Positions 36,001 to 48,000 of a stretch of DNA of 60,000 nucleotides are shown here, in pieces. The notes under the pieces were generated by a model, which saw only the letters and a program-made list of their open reading frames with translations, did not search any database and was not told the DNA's origin. Source of the DNA: Cristatella mucedo (Eukaryota; Bryozoa; Phylactolaemata; Cristatellidae); contig WPIO01000061.1 of assembly GCA_009760855.2 (NCBI GenBank), positions 188,001-248,000 of the forward strand, given 5' to 3'. Position 1 is the first letter of the stretch. Every line of letters begins with the position of its first letter. The translations under genes and the position numbers were made by a program.

Positions 36001-39000
36001 CAAATTTTCTAAAACTTAACGATGATAAAACTAACTTACTAGTTATGGGCAAACCCAGTGTGATTCAGAGATTGGAAAGGCTGTCTCTCAAAATTGGCTC
36101 TGCCAGCATATCTCCTGTTGAATCAGTTCGAAATCTAGGTGTCATGTTCCAAAGCGACCTCTCGTTAGACGACCACATCAGCTCCACAGTCAAATCTGCC
36201 TATTTTCAGCTTCATAACATTGCTAAAATTCAGGCTGGTTTAGATAAGGATACCACATCTAAGTTGGTCCATGCATTTGTGACATCCTGTCTCGACTTCT
36301 GCAACTCACTGCTTACTGGCCTACCAGCATGTGCGATCAGGCGATTGCAGCTGGTGCAAAAATCTGCAGCTAGGCTTGTCTGTCGTGAGCGTCGCAGGTG
36401 CCACATTACTCCACTTCTCGCCGACCTGCATTGGCTATCAGTCAAGCAACGGATCGACTTCAAGGTTTTGTTGCTCACTTTTAGGTCCCTTCATTCTATG
36501 GCTCCAGCCTATCTCTCCGACATACTCCCCCATCAGGCCAAGCATCGTACCAGCCGCTTTTCGGAATCCAACAGTCTACAAACACCTCGTGCAAACCTCA
36601 AATCCTTTGGAGACCGTGCATTTAGTTCGTATGCTCCCAAAGCCTGGAACTCCCTCCCGACCTGCATCAGAACATCCCCTGACCTGACCACATTTAAAAG
36701 GAACTTAAAAACATACCTATTTAGGACAGCGTTTCGTGGGTCCCTGTGATTCGTCCTTCACGTGCTTATTGTGCTGACACTGTGCATGCTGCCACTAACC
36801 ACATTTGCATGCTGACCCTGTGCATGTCAGCCTTAACCATGTTATTCACGTTGTTTGTTTATCAAGCATGATATTACTCACCATTCAATTGCATTTCCCT
36901 TTGCAGCAAATGTAAAGCACCTAGAGAGAGATTGAGTTCTCTGAGGGTGCTTTATCAAGTGCATTATTATTATTATTATCTTGAGTTAGCAGCCTCATTT
37001 ATATAGCGGCAGAAGAGCCTTACCAACTATTACCACCACCTGCAGTGTGTAATAAATGATCCCCCACGGCCTGGTAATGCGCCACCGGCGCGTTTGTGCG
37101 TTATTGACAGCCTCTATCGTTCCTACAAAGAAAAACCGAGGACCCACCTTTGCCTTTGTTCATCGGTTCCAGACCGGTCCTCGGCTGTGCTATGCTTCCT
37201 GCTTTTCCATGTGTACCTTCTTTTGCTTTTGCAAAATTTGGGTCGGCGAATCTGGCAGAGACCGGGGCAGCCGGCAGAAGCATGCCTGCTTTGTAGCTGT
37301 TCTGCATGGCTTCGTGGACTACACGAGGCAATGGCTCGAGAATCATCCAAGCTGCACACCTATCCTGCAGTCGTGTGCAGTAGCTGATTGTCGGCATGGT
37401 CTTGCGTTAGTCTTGTGGGATCGGTCGATCGGAAGATGGTGTCGACTGTGTAGTCGAATCGGGATGTAGTCGAGTCGGATCGGGAGCCCCGAGTCTTGAA
37501 TGCGTGACCTCGGCAGGGCTCGATTGCTAGTCAAATTGCTAACGTGCCAGCCGAATGCAACACGGATTCATGTGCTGTACGTTGCAGAAACCAGAGGGGC
37601 CAAGGCATGGCACTCAGCTTACAACCGCGCCATGTACAGGAGACGGCTGGAAGCTGGTCCCGAGCCGGAGCGGCATCGCTCAGTTTGGAAGAACTGGTAG
37701 GTGACTGTATCTATCCACCGGCCGACCACAAGCATCCCGGTTAGGCCAACCACAGCTCGAACTCGGTGGCCATACCACTTTACTGTTATCGGATTCAGTC
37801 TTGAGAGCTAGCACGAGGTTGTCATCCAATTTTCCCTCTCAGCTTAGCAGCCTTCGATGTGCTTTGTTGTATGAGCATTGGCCATTGGTATTATCTTAGT
37901 GTTAAAATGCTTCAGCCGTCTACTGATTATTTGCCTTTCACACTCACGGCAAGACTGTGGTGATGCCTTCCTCAAATTGGAAGCTCCCCGAAAGTCACCG
38001 AGGAATTTAACTTCGTTCACTCGATGTAAGCCCCTCCCCTTGCTATTATCACGACTTTGCTTATCGTTTAATGTTTGTAGGAGTTACGATGCAGAAATAT
38101 TTGCATTTGACAAAAGGTTAGGGGAGAGCATCAGTACTGGTACTCTGAAGACCGTTTTTACCGACAGGTATTTATGTACTTTGTGCACAGATCTTTTGTT
38201 GCATTAAATTTGTTTCTGCTGGGGAGGGGACTCGGCATTTCCTTCTGCTATGTTGCATCAACGCATCAACGAGAGCAGGCCAGTCTAGAAGGTCTTCGAA
38301 CCGGCTCCCACTGGCTCCCCCTTGCTGCCCACTAGAATGGATCGAATGAATATAGCAGCCAAACGAGTCTCATCGTCTGCTTTGTGAGGCTTTTAGTCAT
38401 TTCAATGGCACTACTTGCTGCTTTCTGTGAGAGTGGCTGTCTTCAGCTGCAGTGATAGCCAATGCAGCCCTTCTGCCCAACAAGTCAGCTGACCTTCGCT
38501 TACTTTTACAGTCAGCCCTTTAACAATCGCTACAAACCTTTGCTTTAGTGCAGATAGGAGTACACTTTTTGATACATGATGACCTAATGACTGCACGATG
38601 GTCTATATTGGCGGCCGCGGTCCACTCACCTTTACCTTGCACCTTTTTGGTGCATTGCCCCTATGCACACGTGCACGTGCTTGCACACAGAATATATACT
38701 CTATACTAGCTGATTTAGCAGCTGTATTTTGTATAGTGACAGGAAAGCCTTTACGGCTATCACCGCTGCTCCCAGTAGTAATGAAGGATCGCCCACCTCA
38801 GCGTTCGGCCTCAGGACCGAGGTCGTGAAAAGCAACCGCCTTACCTAGTGTGCCGTCACGGCTCACCTTTTTTTAAGTTGTAGCAGGCTGGTAGCGAATT
38901 TTGGCCAAGTGCTTGGAGTAGTGCGTCCAAATGGGGGGGGCACGGCGGTAGGCTAAGTGGCTGCACGAGCAACTATCGTTTCGTTCGTGGTAGTGATTGA

Positions 39001-42000
39001 TGCTCTCCCGGGTGACATGTTTTCTCTCATGACTCCAAAAATGGCTAGGTTTATTGCAACAGCGAGATTATGTGTCACTCAGCTGCTTCTTGGGTTGTGT
39101 TTTTGGTATGCAACCTTACCGTAAAGCTGCTCCTTGTTATTGCTCATAGTAGGACTTTTGTATTCAGAAGCATTATTGGGGCATCGTGGTCAGGCGAGAA
39201 CTAATAGGGATCCTTGCTTTGATCGAGACCTTAGTTGTTTGGTGCATGATAAAATTTAGGAGCTCTAACTCCAGAGCCGAACTGTAGTGGAAATCGGCAC
39301 GGCACTCGGAAGGGTTTTACGAAATCGCTGAGAAGTGTCCCGATAGTAGCTCTTGCCACTCGTTCGCCGAGCGTCCTCTTGTTTGCAGCTGGTTTGTCTG
39401 CCGCCACTGCAGCCACCACGTCTATGCAAGCAAAGAAGACCTCTGCAATACCGTGTGTGCTTCGCTAGTTTGACTAAGCACTCGCCATATGCACGTGCTA
39501 TCCCGTACCATGCTATTAAATGTAGCGATTTTTCCATCTTTGTAATATTAACCCTGCAGTTACATCTTTTTATCGGTCGGATTCGACAATATCCAGTTTA
39601 ATAAGACTAGGTGTTTCGACGATCGGTGCTGATCGGATGCCACTGGGTGGAATGCCAGGAGATGCGCTCCTGTGCATGGTACATTGGTACATGGTACATT
39701 TGGCACTTGACATAACTTTGATCTAGTCTTTCCAATCGTTAGCCTCGGCCACTGCTCTAGATTACCTATGCAAATAGTAAGAGGTTCCAACTTGATTTCT
39801 AATCACTTCGTGTATGCAGTATATTATAGATGCCATGATCCTCATACATAATTTCGAGGCAATTCCTCGCCATCATTGACATAATGACTCAAATAAGACA
39901 TCTCTTGGTGGATTACAAATAGTGGATTCAGATCATTGCTCATGCTTGGCTGTTGCAATAATGCCCAGTGGAAGGTGCTGGTGATCCAGACCATTTTCGA
40001 AAAATTGTCTTCCCGACAGATCCTTCTGCTCAGGATTGTTCTCGTTTTTTGTCATAAAATCTAGCCTTCTCTGGGTCATCACAGTTGGAATACCGATATT
40101 TGTATTGCCGTGTCTAAGAATTTATGCTGGTTCGTGTGCCTTATACCAAATAAAGGGTTCAGGTACCATCCCTCCATATGTCACTCATCCGCCCCTGCAG
40201 TGTATTGCCTTTTGAAGGCAGTCATCATGGTATGCTTCAGTAATGTGCCGCTTCATTGTGCTGTCCTTCCGGTGTTGAAGAAGTTGAACTTCGATAAATA
40301 AGTCTGCATAACTCTTTGCCGGTCAGCCGAGGTCCAATAGGCATAGTCATTAGACGGTTGCAGGTGCCTTAATTTCTTTTAGATGGCAAATGTTTATGGT
40401 GAGCAATCATAAAATAAAGTATACCTTTCTGGCATAACCACCACAGATCGCCCAGTTATGTCCTGTCATTCGCAGGAGCAAATCTGTTCTTCAAGGCTTG
40501 AGTTTGAATGGCTCTTTTATCCCAATCATTTGTCGGCTATGTTCAATCATACAGCTCCCTTGTTTCTATCGTACATAGTTGCAAGTGCTTCTTAATAATC
40601 GTAGCTTACATACTGCTTCAAAATTGTAAGTGCTTTTAGCTATATGTACCGTGCCTTAGCCTGCCAGATGCAATCCCAAAGTCTAACTTTTGTAAAGGCA
40701 AAAATCTCCCTTGCTTTGACCATCTCTCAGCGCTGGTTAGTGCATCTAGCGGCTCTGCATTTGGCGGCAAAGGAAAATAATCTTAAGCTAGCTTTATGGG
40801 AAATATAACTGGGCAGGCCAAAGTGGTTTAGTGAGCTCAATAGTTGTGCCAGCTTAGCAAGGTTTGCAAACATTGATTAGATGCCATTTTTTAGTGTATT
40901 TTCTGCTTCAGACTATTTTCTATTATGATTTGTTTCTCATGCTCCTGAATGCGATGGGAACCATTTGGTTTAGTACATATTGATATGGGATTAACATTGT
41001 GCACTTCGTATGAGCCAGTCCAGTCGGGACAGGTATTAGTTGTCAAAATTTCCCATTGTACCTGTATGTCCATTGCCAAGCTCTGGCCTGTGTATTTCGA
41101 GGTGCTTAGAGTCTGAAGATGGCTCTGAAGGTAGTTCCCTTGTAGAAATTTAGAGTGGAGTCAGCTACTGGCCCCACAGCTTGGGAGCAGGTTCTGTCAC
41201 TTGGACATCTGTGGACCAATCACAAGGAAATAAGTTGTTGAGCCTGAGCCTAACTAGTCCACGATTCCTTCCTTGTAGCCCCGACCAGAATTGCTGTCGT
41301 AGTTCCAAAAAAATCTCAAAACTAGCCAACTGTTTTACTATCAGCAGCAGGTTGGGCAAGAGTGTAGAAAGCAAAAAACCAGTGCGATTGCCTGTCCATC
41401 ATCCACCTCTGGCCTTGCGATGGATGGTGGAGTTTATGTTGTGTGTTTCGATCCCTTCGGATCCTTTTGGAGGTACTGTGCAGCTGCTGAGATCTGTAGC
41501 TAACTAGTGTGATTTGTAGACTTCAATTCTGTTTAAGTACAGATAAAGGGATGGGGCATATAAAGTTATTTGCCTGCCAAGCAGTTTTGTGAATAAATTG
41601 TTTACAACCTAGTCGTTATGCAAGAGGACAGTTGTATTTTAAATTCCTCGTAACGGCCTCACTTCACCAGGGACATTCCCAAGAAAGCAGACTTGGACAG
41701 CTGCAACCCTGGGTCGTCCAGGAGTAAGGTGCATGCTCCTCACGATTCAGATCACGAGTTCGAGACCTGCAGTGGGCGATCTCATATTGCCCACTCCAAA
41801 AGGTGGTGATAGCCATTAAGCCTCTTCTCCCCCTGTATGAATAGGGTGTTGAACCAGCTTACTTTTAACTTTTTAACCCCAGTAAAGCCAGACGCCCTGT
41901 GCCAGAAGGGCCGTTCTCACCCTGTTCTCCCGGTTTCTTTGGTCGGTTCATCAGGCCAGGCTAAGGGCCAGTGCACGTTGAAAGCCCTCTTTGGTACGCC

Positions 42001-45000
42001 GCCGTGTGTCGCCTAGCACCGATCCCGACACACATGTTGCAGTCTCACAGATAAGGCTTCGTGCTGGAAAAGTTTTGATTTTATCATAGTTCATGTAAAA
42101 ACTGGCCAATATCGTGGAACCTGATGTCGGCCACACCTTCTGCCACCTCGGCTCGGCTTGTGGCGGAGCAGCACCTGACCTACATCTGCTCCTGTTGATG
42201 ACTGCCCTGCTCGATGAGGTCTGATCTTAACAGGATCTTGACATTTAGTATGCATATTGCATATGTGTCCACCTTGGCTTGAAAATAGGTTTTTTAAGTG
42301 CATTTTAAATATTGGAGCACAAGTTCATAATGGCTGGAGTGTCCGTTTGAGCAGTCCTCCTAATCTGAGTGACTCCCCTGCTGACTGCAGTCCATTTATG
42401 GTCAGTAGGTTGTAGTGGGCTGCCAGTCTGCTGCCTATGATTCCAGCACTATCACTTTAGGTCATATATTGCGAAGGAGGTCAAGGAGCGGGAAAGCTCG
42501 GGTGTCCCTGGAAAACTGGACCTGCAGGACAACGAAGAGCTGAGCCAGAAAGGTGAGACTTGGCGCGTGATGCACGCGAGGCACATGGCGCCGGTGGTGC
42601 GTGATGATTGCCCGTCAACCGTAAAACGGTGCTTGCGTAGTATGTTTACTCTAACTCGTGCACGGTGAGAGTTGGTGCATGCGTTTTGGGTGGTGACCAG
42701 CTTATCCACTGCAGCAGTTGTGTCATATGGTTGTGATCTGCCCACTAGTCCACGTGATCTTTGCCTGAAGCTTTATTAGTTTTGGGCTCATCCGTAGCTG
42801 CTCATCTCTACTGTCTTAAGAGGGGTCTCGTTATTCCTTTCTACTGCTTTGTTACGAGTAACCTTGACCAGGAGTTTGAATGTTGCAGGGACTCGTTTTG
42901 CAACAAGCTACATCGATTCCTACCTCGGCAAATCGTTGCCGTTATTGCCGTCAGTAGGTCAGCGGTAAGCAGAGATCTTACTTGTGTCTTAGCACCTCCT
43001 AGCTCATACATTATTTCCATGTATGCCTGTGCCATCTTTTTGGTCTTGGCAAGTCTCTATGCAGGGTGTTTGTCTTGCAGTGCCATTCGTGATTTCCTTC
43101 TCTCTGATGACTTATTGTCATACGTTGCTGGAAACATTGGAATGAAAGATCTCATCTTATCTGAGGTAAAATTCCTTGTAAAGCAAATAGTCTTGACCCT
43201 ACTCCATGTGTGTAATAATTAAGTGTAGGTGCAGTATTCGAGTACAGCATGAATTGTAACGTTATTACTCCTAGCACCTCGTGGGATTCTTCAGATCAGA
43301 TAACGCTATATAGCAGCCTGCTATATAGCAGCCTACAGGGATCATAGCTGTGCTGTGCTCTTCAGACCTGTACTAACCTCTCACCTCAGTGGCGCGATAA
43401 AGAGTGGCTACCTGACTGTGGACCTGAGCCTCATTAATCCTGGCCTGTTTTTTGAAAAATTGTTAAGCCTGTTTTTTCCTCCTTAACTTTGTTCTCTGGA
43501 ACATACAAGACTGGTTACGAGTAGGCAATTTGTGGCTACCGTTGTTTCTATCGTAAGATCACAGAAAGAGTGAGGTACGGCTGAATGAGGACAGTTTAAG
43601 AAGTATGTCGGAGTAAGGATGGCTGCAGAGTAAATGCTATCGTATAAGAATTATGGAAATGGGATCCACGGTTAAAGAAAGGCCCATGTCGCCAACTGGC
43701 TTCAAACTCATCTGATTTACCAGGACCTGTGTATTCGGTGTGAAATCATAGATTTCCAAAACTAAAGTGCAAACTCGCTCATTTGATCACACAGTTTATT
43801 GGGCCACGGAAATTCAGCCTGTGGTAGCATTGAGTAGTCATGTGACTGATCATCAGTAGCAATGACAGGCTGTGCTTAATACGAAGGAGGAGGAGAGGAG
43901 ATGCAGTTTTCTTCAAGACAAAATTAGTCTGTCTGAAATAGTCTACTGATATGATTTGGTTATTAGGCTATGGGGCTGATGGGCATAGCATAGTCGGCCA
44001 CTTTGTACAGTGTCTTAAACTGCGTGAGCTGCTGCTGCTGCATGCGCTGCTGTTTGGGTGACACTTCGCGACGCATGCAATAGAACGGCACCGAGCAAAA
44101 TATCTTGTTACTAGCACCATCCAGAATGGGCAGCCAGAGTAATCATTGTGCTGACTTTGTAAGAAGCTGAGCAGAAGCGTATGGCAAGCGCCACTGCGCC
44201 GCTGAATGGCCTTTTTACTGGTTGTCGAAGTTGTGCTGTGCCTATTCCTGGTGTGTGTGTGTGTGTGTGCGTGCGCGTGTGTGCGCGCGGACATGTGTGT
44301 CTGCATGCACGTGCCCACTCGTGTGCACACGCACGTCGTTGATGCTTTTTTACAGGAGTTTCCTGTCGGCGCTTCAACACTCAGCAAAGCGCTGAAGGCG
44401 CTAATAGGGGCACTGGCATCTGACAAGGTAATTCAGGCTGCTTTTTAGGATTTGGGTCGCCACCCACCCACTTCGGCTTTTTCTTTCGAGGACACTCTTT
44501 CTTTGTAAAATTCACTAATTCTGTCCTGCTCTGGCCGGGCTGCAGGGAGACGGACGGGCCGGCACGTTCGTTCGTGACTTTGTCGTCGCTCAGCTCGTCG
44601 GAAAGGATGTCAACGAGCTTTGGCAGATCGTCAACCCCATGGGCGTGCTCGCTGAGGCGCTGCGAGCTGCTGGTCGCGGCGAGCCAGAGCCCAGGTATGC
44701 ACGCGCACACGAGATCTACTCCGGTGCCTGCACGTGCGGGCGTGCCTCGCAGTATAATAATAATAATAATGATGATGCACTTGATAAAGCGCCCTCAGAG
44801 AACTTAATCTCTTTCTAGGCGCTTTACATTTGCTGCAAAGTGAAATGCAATTGAATTGTGAGTAATATCATGCTAGATAAACATGAATACCATCGTTAGG
44901 GGTGACATGCACAGGGTCAGCATGCAAATGTGGTTAGTGGCAGCATGCACAGTGTCAGCACGCATAAGCACATGAAGGACGAATCACAGGGACCCACTAA

Positions 45001-48000
45001 ATGCTGTCCTAAATTTATTTGCACCGTCCCCACAGAATGGTTGTCCTTACAAGTGGTTGTGGGTGCCGTCAACTTTACCGATCGCATTAACTTCATGGTG
45101 CGCTCTGGAACTGCTGGTGCGCCTGACATGCACTAGGGAGTTTCGAAGACATTTGCTGCCACTACTGTCAGCCAAACTTCATGAGGGCGGCATTGATTGA
45201 TCAGTCCTGACCCTTCGAGCAAGGCAGTAACCTTGTTGCAACATTGTGCACATATGTGAATCCTGAGTTGGTTTTTCTTGTTTTAGCAGTGTTATGCGGC
45301 TGCTTTTAAGTATCTAGCTGATATTTTTGTTGCCATTATCCTGGTCTCGGGAGTATATATAACTTGGAAGGTCTAGAAAATTCGACAGATTCAGTTATCT
45401 GTTACCCTCTTTGACTTAGGCATTACAGGGATAAGGTCACGGATGGGTTTTGACCTCGATCTTTCTAGAAGCAGGCAATAATTAGACGGTGAAGGGATGT
45501 GTTAGTCGGCCAAGCTGCTCGACAAGCCTTCAAACTCAGTCAAAGGGAGCAGGATCTGCTGGCCCCTTTCTCGGTGCCCATATTCATGATTAAGCACTAA
45601 ACTTGCATTGTACCTTTGCTTTGATCCCTCCCAGCCTTCGAGCACCTCAAATTCTCTAAACTCACTTGCTACATGCGTTGATGACATCCGCACATCGATG
45701 GCAGCCAATTTTCTAAAACTAAACGATGATAAAACCAACTTACTAGTTATGGGCCAATGCAGTGTGATTCCGAGATTAGACAGGCTGACTCTCAAAATTG
45801 GCTCTGCCAGCATATCTCCAGTTGAATCAACTCGAAATCTAGGTGTCATATTCCAAATCGACCTCTCGTTAGACGACCATATCAGCTCCACAGTCAAATC
45901 CGCCTATTGTCAGCTTCATAACATTGCTCAAATTCGGGCTTGTTTAGATAAGGATACCACGTCCAAGTTGGTCCATGCATTCGTGACATCCCGTCTCGAC
46001 TTCTGCAACTCACTGCTTACTGGCCTACCGTCATGTGCGATCAGGCGATTGCAGCTGGTGCAAAACTCTGCAGCTAGACTTGTCTGCCATGAGCGTCGCA
46101 GTTGCCACATTACTCCACTTCTCGCCGACCTGCACTGGCTACCAGTCAAGTAATGAATCGACTTCAAGGTTTTGTCGCTCACTTTTAGGTCCTTTCATTC
46201 TATGGCTCCAGCCTATCTGTCAGATATACTACCCCATCAGGCCAAGCATCGTACCAGGCGCTTTTCGGAATCCAGCAGTCTAGAAATACCTCCTACAAAC
46301 CTTAAATCCTTTCGAGACCGTGCATTTAGTTCATATGCTCCCAAAGCCTGGAACTCCCTCCCGACCTGCATCAGAACATCCCCTGACCTGACCACATTTA
46401 AAAGGAACCTAAAAACACCTATTTATGACAGCATTTAGTGGGTCCCTGTGATTCGTCCTTGATGTGCTTATGCCTGCTGACACTGTGCATGCAGCCACTA
46501 ACCACCTTTGCATGCTGACCCTGTGCATGTCACCCCTAACCACATTATTCATTGTGTTTGTTTTTCAAGCATGATTTTACTTACCATTCAATTGCATTTC
46601 ACTTTACAGCAAATGTAAAGCACCTAGAGAGAGATTAAGTTCTCTGACGGCGCTTTATCAAGTGAATTATTATTATTATTATTGGCTGGCCTGCTGTACT
46701 TTGCATTACGATCTGTTGTCTTTAGATCTTGATGTTTGTCTGACAGGTTGTTGAGGCAAACTGGAAGTCGCACGGTCACCGCTGCTTATATGGTTGGTGT
46801 ATACAGTGATAAGGAACTCGTTGGAGAAGGTATGCACACATCTTGCATGTGACTTTGCTTACCTATTTGATACTTGTGTTACGAATGACGCATAACTACT
46901 ACGTCCGGACCCTTTGCTAGCCTAAAAAGTGTCAAGTCTGCCTAGGGCTCAGTTGGGTCACACTACCCTGAATGTTACCCACACAGCCAGCAAGCATTAG
47001 ATGCTCTTTAGTTATACAATACAAGATCTTGTAAGCATTTAAGCAATTTATTTTGCAATCGGTAGTTGGCATTTAGTCTAGGGACAATGACCACTTCCTT
47101 AAAGCAAGCACCTTTCTTTGAAATAAACTAATTGGAGTGACGTGGATATATCTGTACTACTTTGTCATTACCTATTCTGTCTTATGTGTGGTTCATACAG
47201 TGGTCAATGGCCCGAAGGGGAGACTAGCAATGTTATAGTGCTTCATGCCAACCGTTGGCCATAAGCTTCTCGTTCTGTTCCGGGGTCATTACCTTGGTCT
47301 AGGTTACAGCTTGTATTTCAAACATCTGCCTAGGCTTTAAGCTCACAGCAAGGCTCTCTTTTCTTCTTCTTTTCTATTTTCTCTTCAGCAATTGTGAAGC
47401 ACCTAGAGAGAGAGATTGAGTTCTCTGAAGGTGCTTTATGAAATTTATTATTATTATTATTAATACTCTCAGTTCGTCGGAGTTACCGTTGCTTTAATAG
47501 CTTGGCTCCTTCGTACCTAGCTGAACTGCTGCATCAGTTTCAGCTTGTTCGTGCCCTCAGGTCCTGTGTGGACAATAAATTAGCTGTTCCATATCTCTGC
47601 TTAAAGACCTTTGGCGACAGAAGCTTTAGCTCTGCAGGTCCCAGACTGTGGAACTCGCTCCCACAATTCTTACGTAACAACTACTCTCCTGCTGCTGACT
47701 ATGGCTCATCCTGTTCAGCGGTCCTGAGCTGCTACTTCCAAGCTACTCACTACTTCAACTGATCTCCTGACTCTGCTATGCTTCCCACTTTCTCTTTGTT
47801 TCGTGAGACTAAGTCTGTTGGCTACCGAATGCATACCGAAAGCCACTTAGGCTGCGAGTGCGCTATACAAAACTCTCCTGCGTAACACCCAGATGGTCTT
47901 TATGACTTTGTGGAGTTACAGACGGAGACACATTGCATTACATCAACAGACTAGCTAATGGGTAATTACTCCATAATGCCAAGCGTTTCTCTACAGATAG

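Noticed and set aside
40891-41374. Minus-strand frames with a weak LTR-retroelement flavour in MRPL44 intron 3
   Set aside because: No protease, RT or integrase motif could be identified, frames are short, and no terminal repeats were seen.
43968-44448. Frames through the GT-rich tract near MRPL44 exon 7
   Set aside because: The minus frames and the Cys/Val-rich upstream part come from the GT microsatellite. Only 44,356-44,427 on plus is conserved.
45017-45136. Possible extra MRPL44 exon after ccccacag near 45,037
   Set aside because: No counterpart in mL44. Exons 8 and 9 already join in frame with full conservation, and no donor is present.
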